Shown: piece after piece, positions 1-7,221 of the stretch
Numbering within the stretch: position 1 is the first letter of the stretch
Layout: each line of letters begins with the position of its first letter
Origin: CAWFFV01 sp963814985
GTDB lineage: Bacteria > Chloroflexota > Ktedonobacteria > Ktedonobacterales > Ktedonobacteraceae
Assembly (NCBI GenBank): GCA_963814985.1
Contig: CAWFFV010000096.1
Coordinates: 1-12,353 of the forward strand
Direction of reading: 5' to 3'
DNA length: 12,353 bases
Translations under genes and position numbers: made by a program
The notes under the pieces: model-generated
What the model saw: the letters and a program-made list of their open reading frames with translations, nothing else
Databases searched by the model: none
Told to the model about the DNA's origin: nothing

Positions 1-4
1 GGAA

Positions 5-1813
5 ATGCACGTGGAAGCACCATCTCAAAAATCTATACCATGGAAAGTTTATCCCATGCTCTCGAACAAGGAGTTTCGCAAGGCCAGGGAACTTGGTCTT
101 GACCCTCTTCATGCCCAACTCCTCTATAATCGTGGTGTTCAGACACTTGAAAGAATGAAGACCTTTGTTAATACAAAATACGAGCAGACCCCTGACCCAT
201 ACTCTCTCGTTGATATGGATCGTGCTGTTGAACGTATTCAAAAAGCTTTAGAGGACCGGGAGCATATTACCGTCTATGGAGATTACGATGCTGATGGTAT
301 TACCTCCTCATCTCTCCTCTTCCGTGTCTTGCGCTCTTTGAAATATCCGGAGGCGTCGCTCGACTATCATATCCCTCACCGTCTGCGTGATGGTTGTGGT
401 CTTAATCTTGCCGCTCTCGATCTGCTCAAAGCTCGTGGGACGCAGCTTATTATCACCACTGATTGCGCGAGTTCTGATGTTGAACAGGTGGCACACGCGA
501 ATGCTCTGGGGATTGATATAATCATCACAGATCATCATCATCCGCCGGTGGATCGTCCCCAGGCTTATGCGATGATTAATCCCTGGCGTCCAGATTGCGA
601 ATATGGTGAGCGTTTTCTGTGCGGTGTAGGTATAGCCTTCAAGCTCTCACAAGCCCTCTATCGTACGTATGGGCGCTCTATCGAAGAAGAAATGGAACTC
701 CTCGATCTTGTTGCTGTTGGTACCATTGCTGATGTCGCGCCACTACTGGGTGAGAATCATACACTGGTGCGTCTGGGCATGCAGCGTTTGAATGTAACAC
801 AGAAACCCGGTTTAAGGGCGTTGATACGCAATGCGAATTTGCGTCCAGGACGGATCCGTGAGCGTGATATCGCTTATGGGCTGGCTTCGCGCATCAATGC
901 TGCTGGACGTATGAAGGAGGCCAGTATTGCCTTTGAACTTCTGATCACTGATGACGAAGAGGTGGCAACTGCTCGTGTTGCGGAACTAGAGCAACTCAAT
1001 CTCGCACGTCAGCAAGAAACGGAAGAGTTGATGAGAAATGTGCGTGAACAGGCACAACATCAACCCAAAAAGGCGATAGTTTTGGTGAATGGCGATAACT
1101 GGCATGAAGGCATTATTGGATTAGTGGCAGGAAAATTGGCTGAAGAAATTCACAAACCTGTTCTGGTCTTGAGCAATGATCAAGAGACACAACTGAGTCG
1201 TGGCTCGGCTCGTAGTCAAAATGGTTTTGATCTGATCGCGGCATTACGAGGTTTTGCAGACCGCCTGGAACGCTATGGAGGTCATACCCAGGCTGCGGGG
1301 TTTACTATTCGTAGTGAGCGAATAGAGGAACTGCATAATCATCTGCTGGCATGGCATGAGAATGGTGGAGCAATAGTACCGGCAGGAGTTGATGGTACCC
1401 TAGATCAGGTGGGTGTGATGATCGAAGCAGAAAGTACAGAGAATCCATCTCATATGGTTGATCTGATCTTTACTCGCCTGAAGCGTCTTGACTATAGTCT
1501 GTATACAACGATGCGCGTATTGAGTCCGTTTGGGGCGAGCAACCCGGAACCTATCTTTAAGATGGAGGGTTTGCGCTTGATCGAGAAGTGGTCGAGTGGT
1601 ATCAACAAGCAAAATTTACGCCTGCGCCTGGAATTTAGTGGTGAGGATGTTCGGCAGGTTGGGACGTTCATACGTGGCGCAGGGCAAGGGCAAGCACTCA
1701 AGGGAGTAACGCACGTCAATGTGATCTTCAAGCTTGAGGCATCGGAAGATGAGAGCAAGCAGGAGATATGGTTGAGGATCCTGGATGTTGAGCCTGCCGC
1801 AGGGGCGCAATAA
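5..1813 (+). CDS. recJ: Single-stranded-DNA-specific exonuclease RecJ
   Basis: RecJ degrades single-stranded DNA 5' to 3' in recombination and mismatch repair, in the cytoplasm, using two metal ions. The 602 residues match the usual family length and motif order. The N-terminal region (about 11-45) ends in the family-like LHAQLLYNRG. The DHH domain carries DYDADG (D93, D95, D97), TDHHHP (D176-H177-H178), GTIADVAPL (D243) and RINAAGRM (296-303). The DHHA1 part carries NWHEGIIG (365-372), GSARSQNGFDL (400-410) and YGGHTQAAG (424-432, H427). The C-terminal OB-like domain has LSPFGASNPEPIF (506-518). No catalytic residue is missing. One small change is GCGLN at 130-134, where a tyrosine is usual. 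The ATG lies only four bases into the window, so its ribosome-binding site cannot be seen and a start slightly further upstream is possible. The palindromic element E1 follows about 75 bases after the stop. Confidence 0.96.
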   Translation: MHVEAPSQKSIPWKVYPMLSNKEFRKARELGLDPLHAQLLYNRGVQTLERMKTFVNTKYEQTPDPYSLVDMDRAVERIQKALEDREHITVYGDYDADGITSSSLLFRVLRSLKYPEASLDYHIPHRLRDGCGLNLAALDLLKARGTQLIITTDCASSDVEQVAHANALGIDIIITDHHHPPVDRPQAYAMINPWRPDCEYGERFLCGVGIAFKLSQALYRTYGRSIEEEMELLDLVAVGTIADVAPLLGENHTLVRLGMQRLNVTQKPGLRALIRNANLRPGRIRERDIAYGLASRINAAGRMKEASIAFELLITDDEEVATARVAELEQLNLARQQETEELMRNVREQAQHQPKKAIVLVNGDNWHEGIIGLVAGKLAEEIHKPVLVLSNDQETQLSRGSARSQNGFDLIAALRGFADRLERYGGHTQAAGFTIRSERIEELHNHLLAWHENGGAIVPAGVDGTLDQVGVMIEAESTENPSHMVDLIFTRLKRLDYSLYTTMRVLSPFGASNPEPIFKMEGLRLIEKWSSGINKQNLRLRLEFSGEDVRQVGTFIRGAGQGQALKGVTHVNVIFKLEASEDESKQEIWLRILDVEPAAGAQ

Positions 1814-1890
1814 CAAGGGCTGATAATTTCGACTACCATAGAAAAAACTCCTTGCCATTAGCTTGTCATAGGCTGGTATGCAACAGAGTA

Positions 1891-2041
1891 GGTAACTACT
1901 CAGGCTGCTCCCCACCTGCGGTGGCTCGCTCTCATTGTGTGTGGGTTTTGTCGCCTGTGGTGGAGGTTGCGACGCAACCTCCACCACAGGCGACAAAACC
2001 CACACACAATGAGAGCGAAGTGCCTATCATCCAATAGGGGA
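1891..2041. repeat. Palindromic repeat element E1 (MITE-like or REP-like)
   Basis: The element starts with GGTAACTACTCAGG, followed by a small hairpin (CCACC-TGC-GGTGG, 1912-1924) and CTCGC. A 93-bp near-perfect palindrome comes next, then GCGAAGTGCC and AGGGGA. The same modules occur in inverted order around the palindrome at 10762-10835 (element E3). About 31 of 39 positions match between 1892-1929 and the reverse complement of 10833-10871 by hand alignment. The GGCRCTTCGC box is shared at the other end. The terminal inverted copy expected on the right (CCTGAATAGTTACC in E3) is not recognisable here, so the right end may be decayed or truncated and its coordinate is approximate. It encodes no protein. 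It could be a non-autonomous mobile repeat; that is inference. Confidence 0.65.
1926..2018. repeat. Perfect 46-bp inverted repeat with 1-nt centre
   Basis: The left arm 1926-1971 and right arm 1973-2018 are exact reverse complements at all 46 positions, around a single A at 1972. The inner part reads GGAGGTTGCG-A-CGCAACCTCC. As RNA it would form an exceptionally long stem that would stop most readthrough from recJ. As DNA it could extrude as a cruciform. There is no T run directly after it, so it is not a classic intrinsic terminator. Confidence 0.93.
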
Positions 2042-2156
2042 GATGATCAGAGAGTACACAAGTACTTCGTGGAGAGCACTCAGAACATGGCGTAAAGAGA
2101 ATATATCGCCTACTATAGAGAATAGACGTTTGGAAAGACTTCGTGAAGAATGCTGC

Positions 2157-2164
2157 AAAGAGGA
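2157..2164 (+). promoter_or_regulatory. Ribosome-binding site that favours GTG 2172
   Basis: AAAGAGGA lies seven bases before the in-frame GTG at 2172. The alternative ATG at 2043 is preceded by AGGGGAG with almost no spacing, and that purine stretch appears to be the edge of repeat element E1. The GTG start also places the first membrane helix directly at the N-terminus. Confidence 0.6.
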
Positions 2165-2171
2165 TATAAAC

Positions 2172-2747
2172 GTGCTGAAAGCAATAGTAAAACACTGGCT
2201 TCTCATTGCCATTGTTGTGACTGGATTGTCCGGATTGATCTATACAGCGGTCCAACAGGATATCAGGCAAACTGCTAATGATCCACAGATCCAGATGGCC
2301 GAAGATATCGCAGCTAAGCTTGCGGATGGACAGCCTGTTCAAGACGTCGTACCCTCGGAGAAAGTTGACATTGCCAAAAGTTTAGCTACCTATATAATAA
2401 TCTTTGATACGACCGGAAAACCTACGAACTCATCAGCTCAATTAGATGGTCAAACCCCCACAATCCCTTCTGGCGTTTTTGACTCTGTGAGGCAAAATGG
2501 CGAGGATAGATTTACCTGGCAACCACAAGACGGCGTACGCAGTGCTGTTGTTGTGACCCAATTTAAAGGGCCAAACTCCGGTTTTGTACTTGTCGGCAGA
2601 TCCATGCGAGAAGTTGAGAAGCGCGAAGATGGTATCATGCAGATTGTACTGCTCGGATGGGCTGTGATGCTTGTTGTTACCTTCGTTGCAACATTGATCA
2701 TTTCCAGAGCAACAGCGATCCTCTTCAGAAAGACTTCAAAAGGATAA
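2172..2747 (+). CDS. Membrane protein with two TM helices and an external sensor-like domain
   Basis: I do not recognise a named family. From the GTG start the protein has 191 residues; from ATG 2043 it would have 234. A short charged N-terminus leads into a helix at about 8-27 (HWLLIAIVVTGLSGLIYTAV). A soluble, probably extracytoplasmic region of about 125 residues follows. A second helix at about 156-178 (IVLLGWAVMLVVTFVATLII) is followed by a short basic tail. This is the topology of a histidine-kinase input domain (helix, external domain, helix) with no HAMP or kinase domain after it. The C-terminus RKTSKG is natural-looking, so I see no sign of truncation. The last codons lie in the left arm of the hairpin at 2738-2802. 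Element E1 separates it from recJ and the next gene is convergent, so it is probably transcribed alone. I found no convincing promoter. The function is unknown. Confidence 0.7.
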   Translation: MLKAIVKHWLLIAIVVTGLSGLIYTAVQQDIRQTANDPQIQMAEDIAAKLADGQPVQDVVPSEKVDIAKSLATYIIIFDTTGKPTNSSAQLDGQTPTIPSGVFDSVRQNGEDRFTWQPQDGVRSAVVVTQFKGPNSGFVLVGRSMREVEKREDGIMQIVLLGWAVMLVVTFVATLIISRATAILFRKTSKG

Positions 2748-2802
2748 GCTGTTTTGTGTGAGTGGCAGGATTGGCCACCCACACAAAACAGCTTATCCTT
2801 TT
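2738..2802. terminator. Long hairpin (29-bp arms) between convergent genes
   Basis: Arms 2738-2766 and 2774-2802 pair with one mismatch (A2761/C2779) around the 7-nt loop AGGATTG. The left arm overlaps the last codons and stop of the gene ending at 2747. The structure begins with AAAA and ends with TTTT, so a transcript from either side meets a stem followed by U residues. It therefore fits a bidirectional terminator for this gene and for the lipoprotein gene ending at 2822. Its centre GTGGCAGGATTGGCCAC resembles the centre of the palindrome at 10762-10835, which suggests a common origin. Confidence 0.8.
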
Positions 2803-2821
2803 GCTAAGACAAATGATCCGC

Positions 2822-3790
2822 TTATGCAGGCGTGTACTCTATGATAATATTCGCGTAATCGTCGGACACAAAAACGTTTCCCTGTTTATCGATGACCAAC
2901 CCTTGCGGTTCAATGTATCCACGGCTTGCCAGTGTTTCGTGTACCCCTGTCGTAAAATTCATACGGATCAATGCATGAATCGGTATGGCCAGATCAATAA
3001 CCAGCAGATTCCCCTGTGGGTCGATGACCACATCATCGGGCATATCAAAGCCACCATAACGTGTTGTCTGACCTGCGGGAGTGATACGCCATACAGCCCC
3101 ACCACACTCGTCGGCCACAAAGATATTTCCTGTTGGATCAATAAATGCTCCAACGGGTCGTACAATCCCTGATGCCAGGAGGGTCAGATTTTTGCCGTCC
3201 AGGGTCATACGATAAACATTGCCAATGGGACTGTCCGGGATAATGAGCGTGTTGGTCGTGGGATCATAGGCAATACCATCAACGCCGTCTTTACAACGTG
3301 CTTTACTTGGTGTTCCTGGCAAGGTACGCAATACAGTGGTAGATGTTGCATTTGGGGCAAGGGAAAGAATACTGTTAGTGATTTGCTCGGCAATAATCAT
3401 TGTCCCATCTGGTAAAACGGCGATGCCTTCTGGTTCTCCCACTCTACGGAGCAATACCGTGACCGAACCATCTGCATTCAGTCGGTTAACGGTCCCATGA
3501 TAGGAGTCGGTGAAAAGCAGTCGTCCCCTGGAATCAAAGGCCAGGTCGTCCGGTCTGATTGCACCTCGTAAGAGGACATGAGGCATATAACTTTGGGGAG
3601 TAGCCATTGTTGGGTCTGCGGTGGGTGCTGGTGTAGCGCCTGTTTTAGTGGGTGCTGGTGTAATGCTTGTTTTGGTGGATACCAGTGTAGTACCTGTTTT
3701 TGGTGTAGAGGAAGAAGTGCATGCTACAAGTAGAAAGCAGCAAAAGAAAATAAAACTGGTGCAAATGATACTGGTACGAGATGTAAACAT
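2822..3790 (-). CDS. Lipoprotein with NHL/SMP-30-like beta-propeller
   Basis: The 322-residue protein begins with a lipoprotein signal peptide ending in the lipobox LVAC (C24), so it should be exported and anchored by lipid to the outer face of the membrane. Residues about 25-65 form a Thr/Pro/Ser-rich linker built from 9-residue repeats. The rest reads as repeated propeller blades of the NHL/SMP-30 type. Typical phrases are RPDDLAFDSRGRLLFTDS, GEPEGIAVLPDGTMIIAE, GAFIDPTGNIFVAD, DDVVIDPQGNLLVID and PQGLVIDKQGNVFVSD, giving about five to six blades. Such propellers bind ligands or act as lactonase-like enzymes; no specific catalytic set can be assigned. AAAGGA lies six bases before the ATG and supports this start. 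The gene is divergent from the MFS transporter (96-bp gap) and convergent with the gene ending at 2747. Confidence 0.88.
   Translation of the reverse strand: MFTSRTSIICTSFIFFCCFLLVACTSSSTPKTGTTLVSTKTSITPAPTKTGATPAPTADPTMATPQSYMPHVLLRGAIRPDDLAFDSRGRLLFTDSYHGTVNRLNADGSVTVLLRRVGEPEGIAVLPDGTMIIAEQITNSILSLAPNATSTTVLRTLPGTPSKARCKDGVDGIAYDPTTNTLIIPDSPIGNVYRMTLDGKNLTLLASGIVRPVGAFIDPTGNIFVADECGGAVWRITPAGQTTRYGGFDMPDDVVIDPQGNLLVIDLAIPIHALIRMNFTTGVHETLASRGYIEPQGLVIDKQGNVFVSDDYANIIIEYTPA
3621..3701 (-). repeat. Three tandem 27-bp repeats in the lipoprotein linker
   Basis: The units are 3621-3647, 3648-3674 and 3675-3701. The first two differ at only a few positions and the third is more diverged. On the coding strand they encode TKTGTTLVS, TKTSITPAP and TKTGATPAP. 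The period is a multiple of three, so unit gain or loss would change linker length without a frameshift. Confidence 0.85.
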
Positions 3791-3886
3791 AAGGTATCCT
3801 TTCTATAGCCCTATCAGAACAGCACACGCCCTTAGTGTAATGTGCGGTATGATGATATACAATATATCAGAAAGGAACCTGACAAA

Positions 3887-5421
3887 ATGGCTACTTCAGG
3901 GCATGAGGACGACACTTCACTCCCTACCCATCATGCGGTAATCAACCTTCCCAGGCTCCGCTGGACACAAATCCTGGCAATCAGCATTTTTGGTTTGCAC
4001 TTAATTTCCACTGGTCCGCTCTTACCATTATCATTCTCCCCAGCCAGGTGCTCAAGCTTGTGGGTGAGTCATACAAAGGGGAAGCACTGGCTATTGTGCT
4101 TGTTCCTGGTGCATTTGTGGCACTTTTTTCTAATCCTCTCTTTGGCCTGTTGAGCGACCGGACACGGGGAAAACTGGCCACCTGGGGACGCCGCCGCCCT
4201 TATATTGTAATAGGGACATTGGTGAATATTGCTGGCCTATTCTGGATGGCAACGGCGCGTGATATTCCTTCTTTGGCCATTGCTATGGTGATTGTGCAGT
4301 TTTCTAATAATGCTGCTCAGGCTCCTTTCCATGCCTTACTGCCGGATATTGTTCCTGCCGAGCAGCGCGGCCTGGTCTCTGGCGTCATGGGACTTCTTTT
4401 GACTGCTGGTAGTATTGCCGGTGTGGTTGTCGCTGGTATGTTTATCGATGCTACCAAACCGTTCTCGCTCTATCAGCAGGGGTTATGGCTTACCTATGGG
4501 ATCATTATGGCCGTGATGGTCGCACTTATGCTCATTACAATTATATCCGTACGTGAACGCACAGGTATGTCAGCCCAAATTGCGGCACTGGAAGACGACC
4601 AAACTGTTAAAGAGCCATCATTGCCAGCTCAATCTGCACGTCGCCCGTTGCTCTCACGCTCCTTCGTGTTGACTACGACCTGGACAATCGTTGCCGTAGG
4701 TGTGGTATGGGGAGCTATGGCATTGTGGAACGGATTGCACATTGCTGGTATCGAGATCAGCGGTGAAGTGCAACAAATGATCCTGGAAGTGGTGGCAACA
4801 GTTGGCTTGTTACGAATGTTTGACTTCAGGCCGCGCCGTGATCCTGATTTTGCCTGGGTCTTTGCGACACGCCTGTTGATGATGCTCGGCATCTATACAA
4901 TTCAAACGTTCCTGCAATTTTATATGAAGGATGTGGTTGGAGTAGCTCATCCAGAGCAACAAACGACCAATTTTGTCATTATCCTTTCGCTGACAAGTCT
5001 AATAAGCGCGTTTGCTGTGGGTTGGCTCTCCGACCATTTTGGGCGCAAACGTATGGTATATATCTCCGGTGGTCTGATGGCCCTTGTTGGTTTCATCTTC
5101 ATTGTCACGCACTCATTGCCGATCGTCTTAGCGGCGGGAGCGATCTTTGGCCTTGGCTATGGTGCCTATGTCAGCGTCGATTGGGCTCTGGTTGCTGATG
5201 TCTTGCCCTCGCATCGGAATTATGCGCGAGATATGGGCGTCTGGAACATCTCACTCTCATTACCCCAGGTGATTGCGCCTGTACTCGGTGGACCATTGAT
5301 CGATTCATTTACGCGTAGCGGTCACACGGTGCTTGGCTTCCAGTTGCTTTTTGCGATGGCGATTGCCTATTGTGTGCTGGGTACGGTGACAGTACGTTAT
5401 ATCAAGGGTGTGAAGAAATAA
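3887..5421 (+). CDS. MFS transporter, apparent frameshift in TM1
   Basis: This is a 12-helix-type major facilitator, inner membrane. The continuous frame from 4048 (457 codons) has the motif GLLSDRTRGKLATWGRRRPYI and a second-half LSDHFGRKRMVYI. QAPFHALLPDIVPAEQRG resembles the SLC45/GPH-like sugar transporters; the substrate is not shown. The N-terminus lies in another frame. ATG 3887 has AGAAAGGA ten bases upstream and reads MATSGHEDD...RWTQILAISIF. The frame of the main body continues FWFALNFHWSALTIIILPSQV just after the T run at 3987-3991. Adding one T to that run joins the two into about 511 residues with a normal first helix. As given, the gene is broken; alternatives are a sequencing error or slippage at the T run. 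The rest of the frame is undamaged, so the lesion is recent or artefactual. A start at GTG 4048 would lack TM1. Confidence 0.85.
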
Positions 5422-5433
5422 GACGAATATTGC

Positions 5434-5478
5434 AAGGCTGAAGGAGGAGGGATCTTTTTCCTCTTCTTTCTAAGCCTT
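5434..5478. terminator. Stem-loop terminator between convergent genes
   Basis: GAAGGAGGAGG (5440-5450) pairs with CCTCTTCTTTC (5460-5470), with two G-T pairs, around the loop GATCTTTTT. An outer AAGGCT/AGCCTT (5434-5439 / 5473-5478) extends the stem across a 2-nt bulge. It lies 12 bases after the MFS stop and 37 bases before the stop of the convergent gene 5516-5734. The following T run is weak on both strands. Confidence 0.55.
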
Positions 5479-5515
5479 ATGATACGTTTCAGCCCACCTT
5501 CAATTCAGTTCTCTC

Positions 5516-5734
5516 TTACTTGGCCTCCGGAGGACGAATATGATCACCATATTGTGGATGTAAGTGGAAGCCTCCCTGCAATGTATCTGCTCCTGGAACA
5601 TCTTTATCTGCACTATGTTCAATCTGTAAGCGTCCAGCGATAGCCATATAGACGCGATAAACCAGTGCAAGTAGGCCAAACACTGTTCCCAATATACCTA
5701 TGATGACAAAGGTAATGTAGACGATAGTGTTCAT
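5516..5734 (-). CDS. Small single-pass membrane protein, function unknown
   Basis: The protein has 72 residues. One hydrophobic helix covers about residues 4-27 (IVYITFVIIGILGTVFGLLALVY). A hydrophilic tail with many His, Asp and Gly residues follows (IEHSADKDVPGADT, then HLHPQYGDHIRPPEAK). AGAGGGA lies close before the ATG and supports translation. It lies 46 bases after the sulfotransferase gene on the same strand, so the two may be cotranscribed from the promoter at 6932-6961. A 7-bp inverted repeat overlaps its ribosome-binding site. I do not recognise a family. The RBS and the clean helix make it more likely real than chance. Confidence 0.65.
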   Translation of the reverse strand: MNTIVYITFVIIGILGTVFGLLALVYRVYMAIAGRLQIEHSADKDVPGADTLQGGFHLHPQYGDHIRPPEAK

Positions 5735-5761
5735 AATATCCCTCTATTGTGGATATTTTTT
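5735..5761. promoter_or_regulatory. Hairpin over the ribosome-binding site; weak terminator on + strand
   Basis: AATATCC (5735-5741) and GGATATT (5751-5757) are exact reverse complements around a 9-nt loop. In the minus-strand transcript the stem ends directly at the ATG of the 72-residue protein and takes in part of the AGAGGGA ribosome-binding site. On the plus strand the stem runs into six T residues (5756-5761), the shape of an intrinsic terminator, though the stem has only two G-C pairs. Confidence 0.45.
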
Positions 5762-5780
5762 GTCTCGATGTGCTAACGCT

Positions 5781-6863
5781 CTAAAGAACTAGAGGTTCCT
5801 CAGAATACACACCCTCTCTTATGAGAGCCTCCAATCCAGGTTGGCATGCCGCTTCAAGCGAAGCACGCTTATGTGCAGCCAGCTTTTCCCAGGACAGTGG
5901 TTTCTGCTGTATTAATGCAGCTGCAGAATGGAGCCATGTCTCATTGAAAAGTGAGGGATCAACAAAAGTCATCAGGCGTTTTAAGTTCTGCTGGGGATGT
6001 TCTACGAGTTCCTCGTACGTGATAGTAAAAACCTGCTCTTCTGGTAGTTGTGACAAACGACAAATTCCTTCAGTGATCCATGTGCTCCACATGTGTCCGA
6101 AGACCTCTATCGGAATCTCATTTTGGGCAACATCTTTATAGAACTGTTCAGGTAAAAGCCAGAGCCAGTCATCATACTCACTCTCCTCGTCTGGTAGGGA
6201 TGGATCCTCTCTCTCCTCCCGAAGGGCTAGAGTAGCTAGCAGACGGAAAGGGTAATGACGACTCATCGACATGGCACACTCACGACCGTCGCGAATGATA
6301 TGCACGAACTTAGCATCGGGAAATAGACGTGCAAGTGATGGAACCATTGGGAGGGAGTAGCCTGAGCGCTCGACACATATTTTGCAACCAAAGCGGTTTT
6401 TCAGCCATAAGAATAAACGAGAATAATGTTGTTCAACCCGATCTGGAGGAAAACTACTAACGACTCCCTGGAGTTCGTCATAAAGAGCTTCGTAGTCCTG
6501 AGTTAGATGCGGAAGTGATGTCATAAGTATGTTAGGCACTCCTGTCTCTGCATTGTATCTTGAAGTTGAACTGATAGGATACAAGAATTCTGGGACGTCT
6601 ATGCCAAGACGAAGTACTACTTCATAAATAGAATTGGGTGCACTGAGAAGTGCCCAGAATTGTGAGCCGTCGAGAATGCCTTCTTGAAATCTTGAACTGT
6701 CTTCCAGAGCTATAAAGAACTCTGATAAACTTAACACTTCAGGATGTTGCCTAAATATGTTTGATATCATCGTTGAGCCGCATCTTCCGGTGCCAACGAC
6801 GAAAGTAAGGTCTTTGCTATCTAGTGGGGCATATGACTGCGCCAAATTCGTTGTCTGGCTCAT
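5781..6863 (-). CDS. PAPS-dependent sulfotransferase family protein
   Basis: The 360-residue protein carries the two PAPS-binding signatures of the sulfotransferase superfamily. The 5'-phosphosulfate loop is VVGTGRCGSTMI (22-33) and the 3'-phosphate site is FVHIIRDGRECAMSMSRH (186-203), with R191 and S199 as the likely contact residues. Enzymes of this fold transfer a sulfuryl group from PAPS to a hydroxyl or amine acceptor. The acceptor here cannot be read from the sequence and no sulfate-activation genes are in the window. There is no signal peptide, so it is probably cytoplasmic. The start is firm: AAGGAGGG lies six bases before the ATG. A consensus promoter lies about 70 bases upstream. 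The 72-residue membrane protein gene follows 46 bases downstream on the same strand. Confidence 0.88.
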   Translation of the reverse strand: MSQTTNLAQSYAPLDSKDLTFVVGTGRCGSTMISNIFRQHPEVLSLSEFFIALEDSSRFQEGILDGSQFWALLSAPNSIYEVVLRLGIDVPEFLYPISSTSRYNAETGVPNILMTSLPHLTQDYEALYDELQGVVSSFPPDRVEQHYSRLFLWLKNRFGCKICVERSGYSLPMVPSLARLFPDAKFVHIIRDGRECAMSMSRHYPFRLLATLALREEREDPSLPDEESEYDDWLWLLPEQFYKDVAQNEIPIEVFGHMWSTWITEGICRLSQLPEEQVFTITYEELVEHPQQNLKRLMTFVDPSLFNETWLHSAAALIQQKPLSWEKLAAHKRASLEAACQPGLEALIREGVYSEEPLVL

Positions 6864-7221
6864 GTAAATCCCTCCTTCAAATAATATGTGAGTCTTTATT
6901 TAATAAATAATGATTTTATGGATGCAGCAGGATTATAAGATAAGGTTTCCTGCATTGTCAAGACAGAGAAGAGTCGATGCCCCGATGCCCCAGTGCCCCT
7001 TTTCTCTTGATTTGTGTAACCAGACATACTATAGTATAAATACACTGATTGCGATTTATTCAATTGACCATTGAGAGGGCAATGTAGCTGAGATGTCCGC
7101 TGATGATACACTCAAACTTTCACCATGGTTCATCAAACTATGTAGTTGGTTCTGGGAAAAGCAGTTCCGCCTCTGGTTATTGCCTGACGGTAGAATTTTC
7201 CTGGTGTGTGGTGGTAGTGTG
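6864..7221. other. Intergenic region between sulfotransferase and xdhC genes
   Basis: The right part (7093-7221) overlaps a weak small reading frame on the plus strand. The left part holds the sulfotransferase leader and promoter. At 6976-6999 there are three tandem 8-bp units (GATGCCCC, GATGCCCC, AGTGCCCC). I see no clear terminator for xdhC and no RNA gene. Confidence 0.6.
6932..6961 (-). promoter_or_regulatory. Consensus sigma-70-type promoter for the sulfotransferase gene
   Basis: On the minus strand a perfect -35 TTGACA (6956-6961) and a perfect -10 TATAAT (6932-6937) are 18 bases apart. Transcription should start near 6925, giving a leader of about 60 bases before the ATG at 6863. Confidence 0.8.

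Noticed and set aside
1926..2018. CRISPR repeats or phage attachment site
   Set aside because: There are no regularly spaced repeats with unique spacers, and no integrase or duplicated tRNA end.
2043..2171. ATG at 2043 as start of the membrane protein
   Set aside because: AGGGGAG touches the ATG with no proper spacing and appears to belong to element E1. GTG 2172 has a well-spaced AAAGAGGA and puts the helix at the N-terminus.
2762..3172. 136-codon plus-strand ORF
   Set aside because: It starts inside a hairpin and is antisense to the lipoprotein propeller.
6976..6999. Three 8-bp units (GATGCCCC-type)
   Set aside because: Too short and too few to assign any role; recorded only as a local repeat.
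6896..7111. 71-codon minus-strand ORF
   Set aside because: It overlaps the sulfotransferase promoter, has no ribosome-binding site and has unusual composition.
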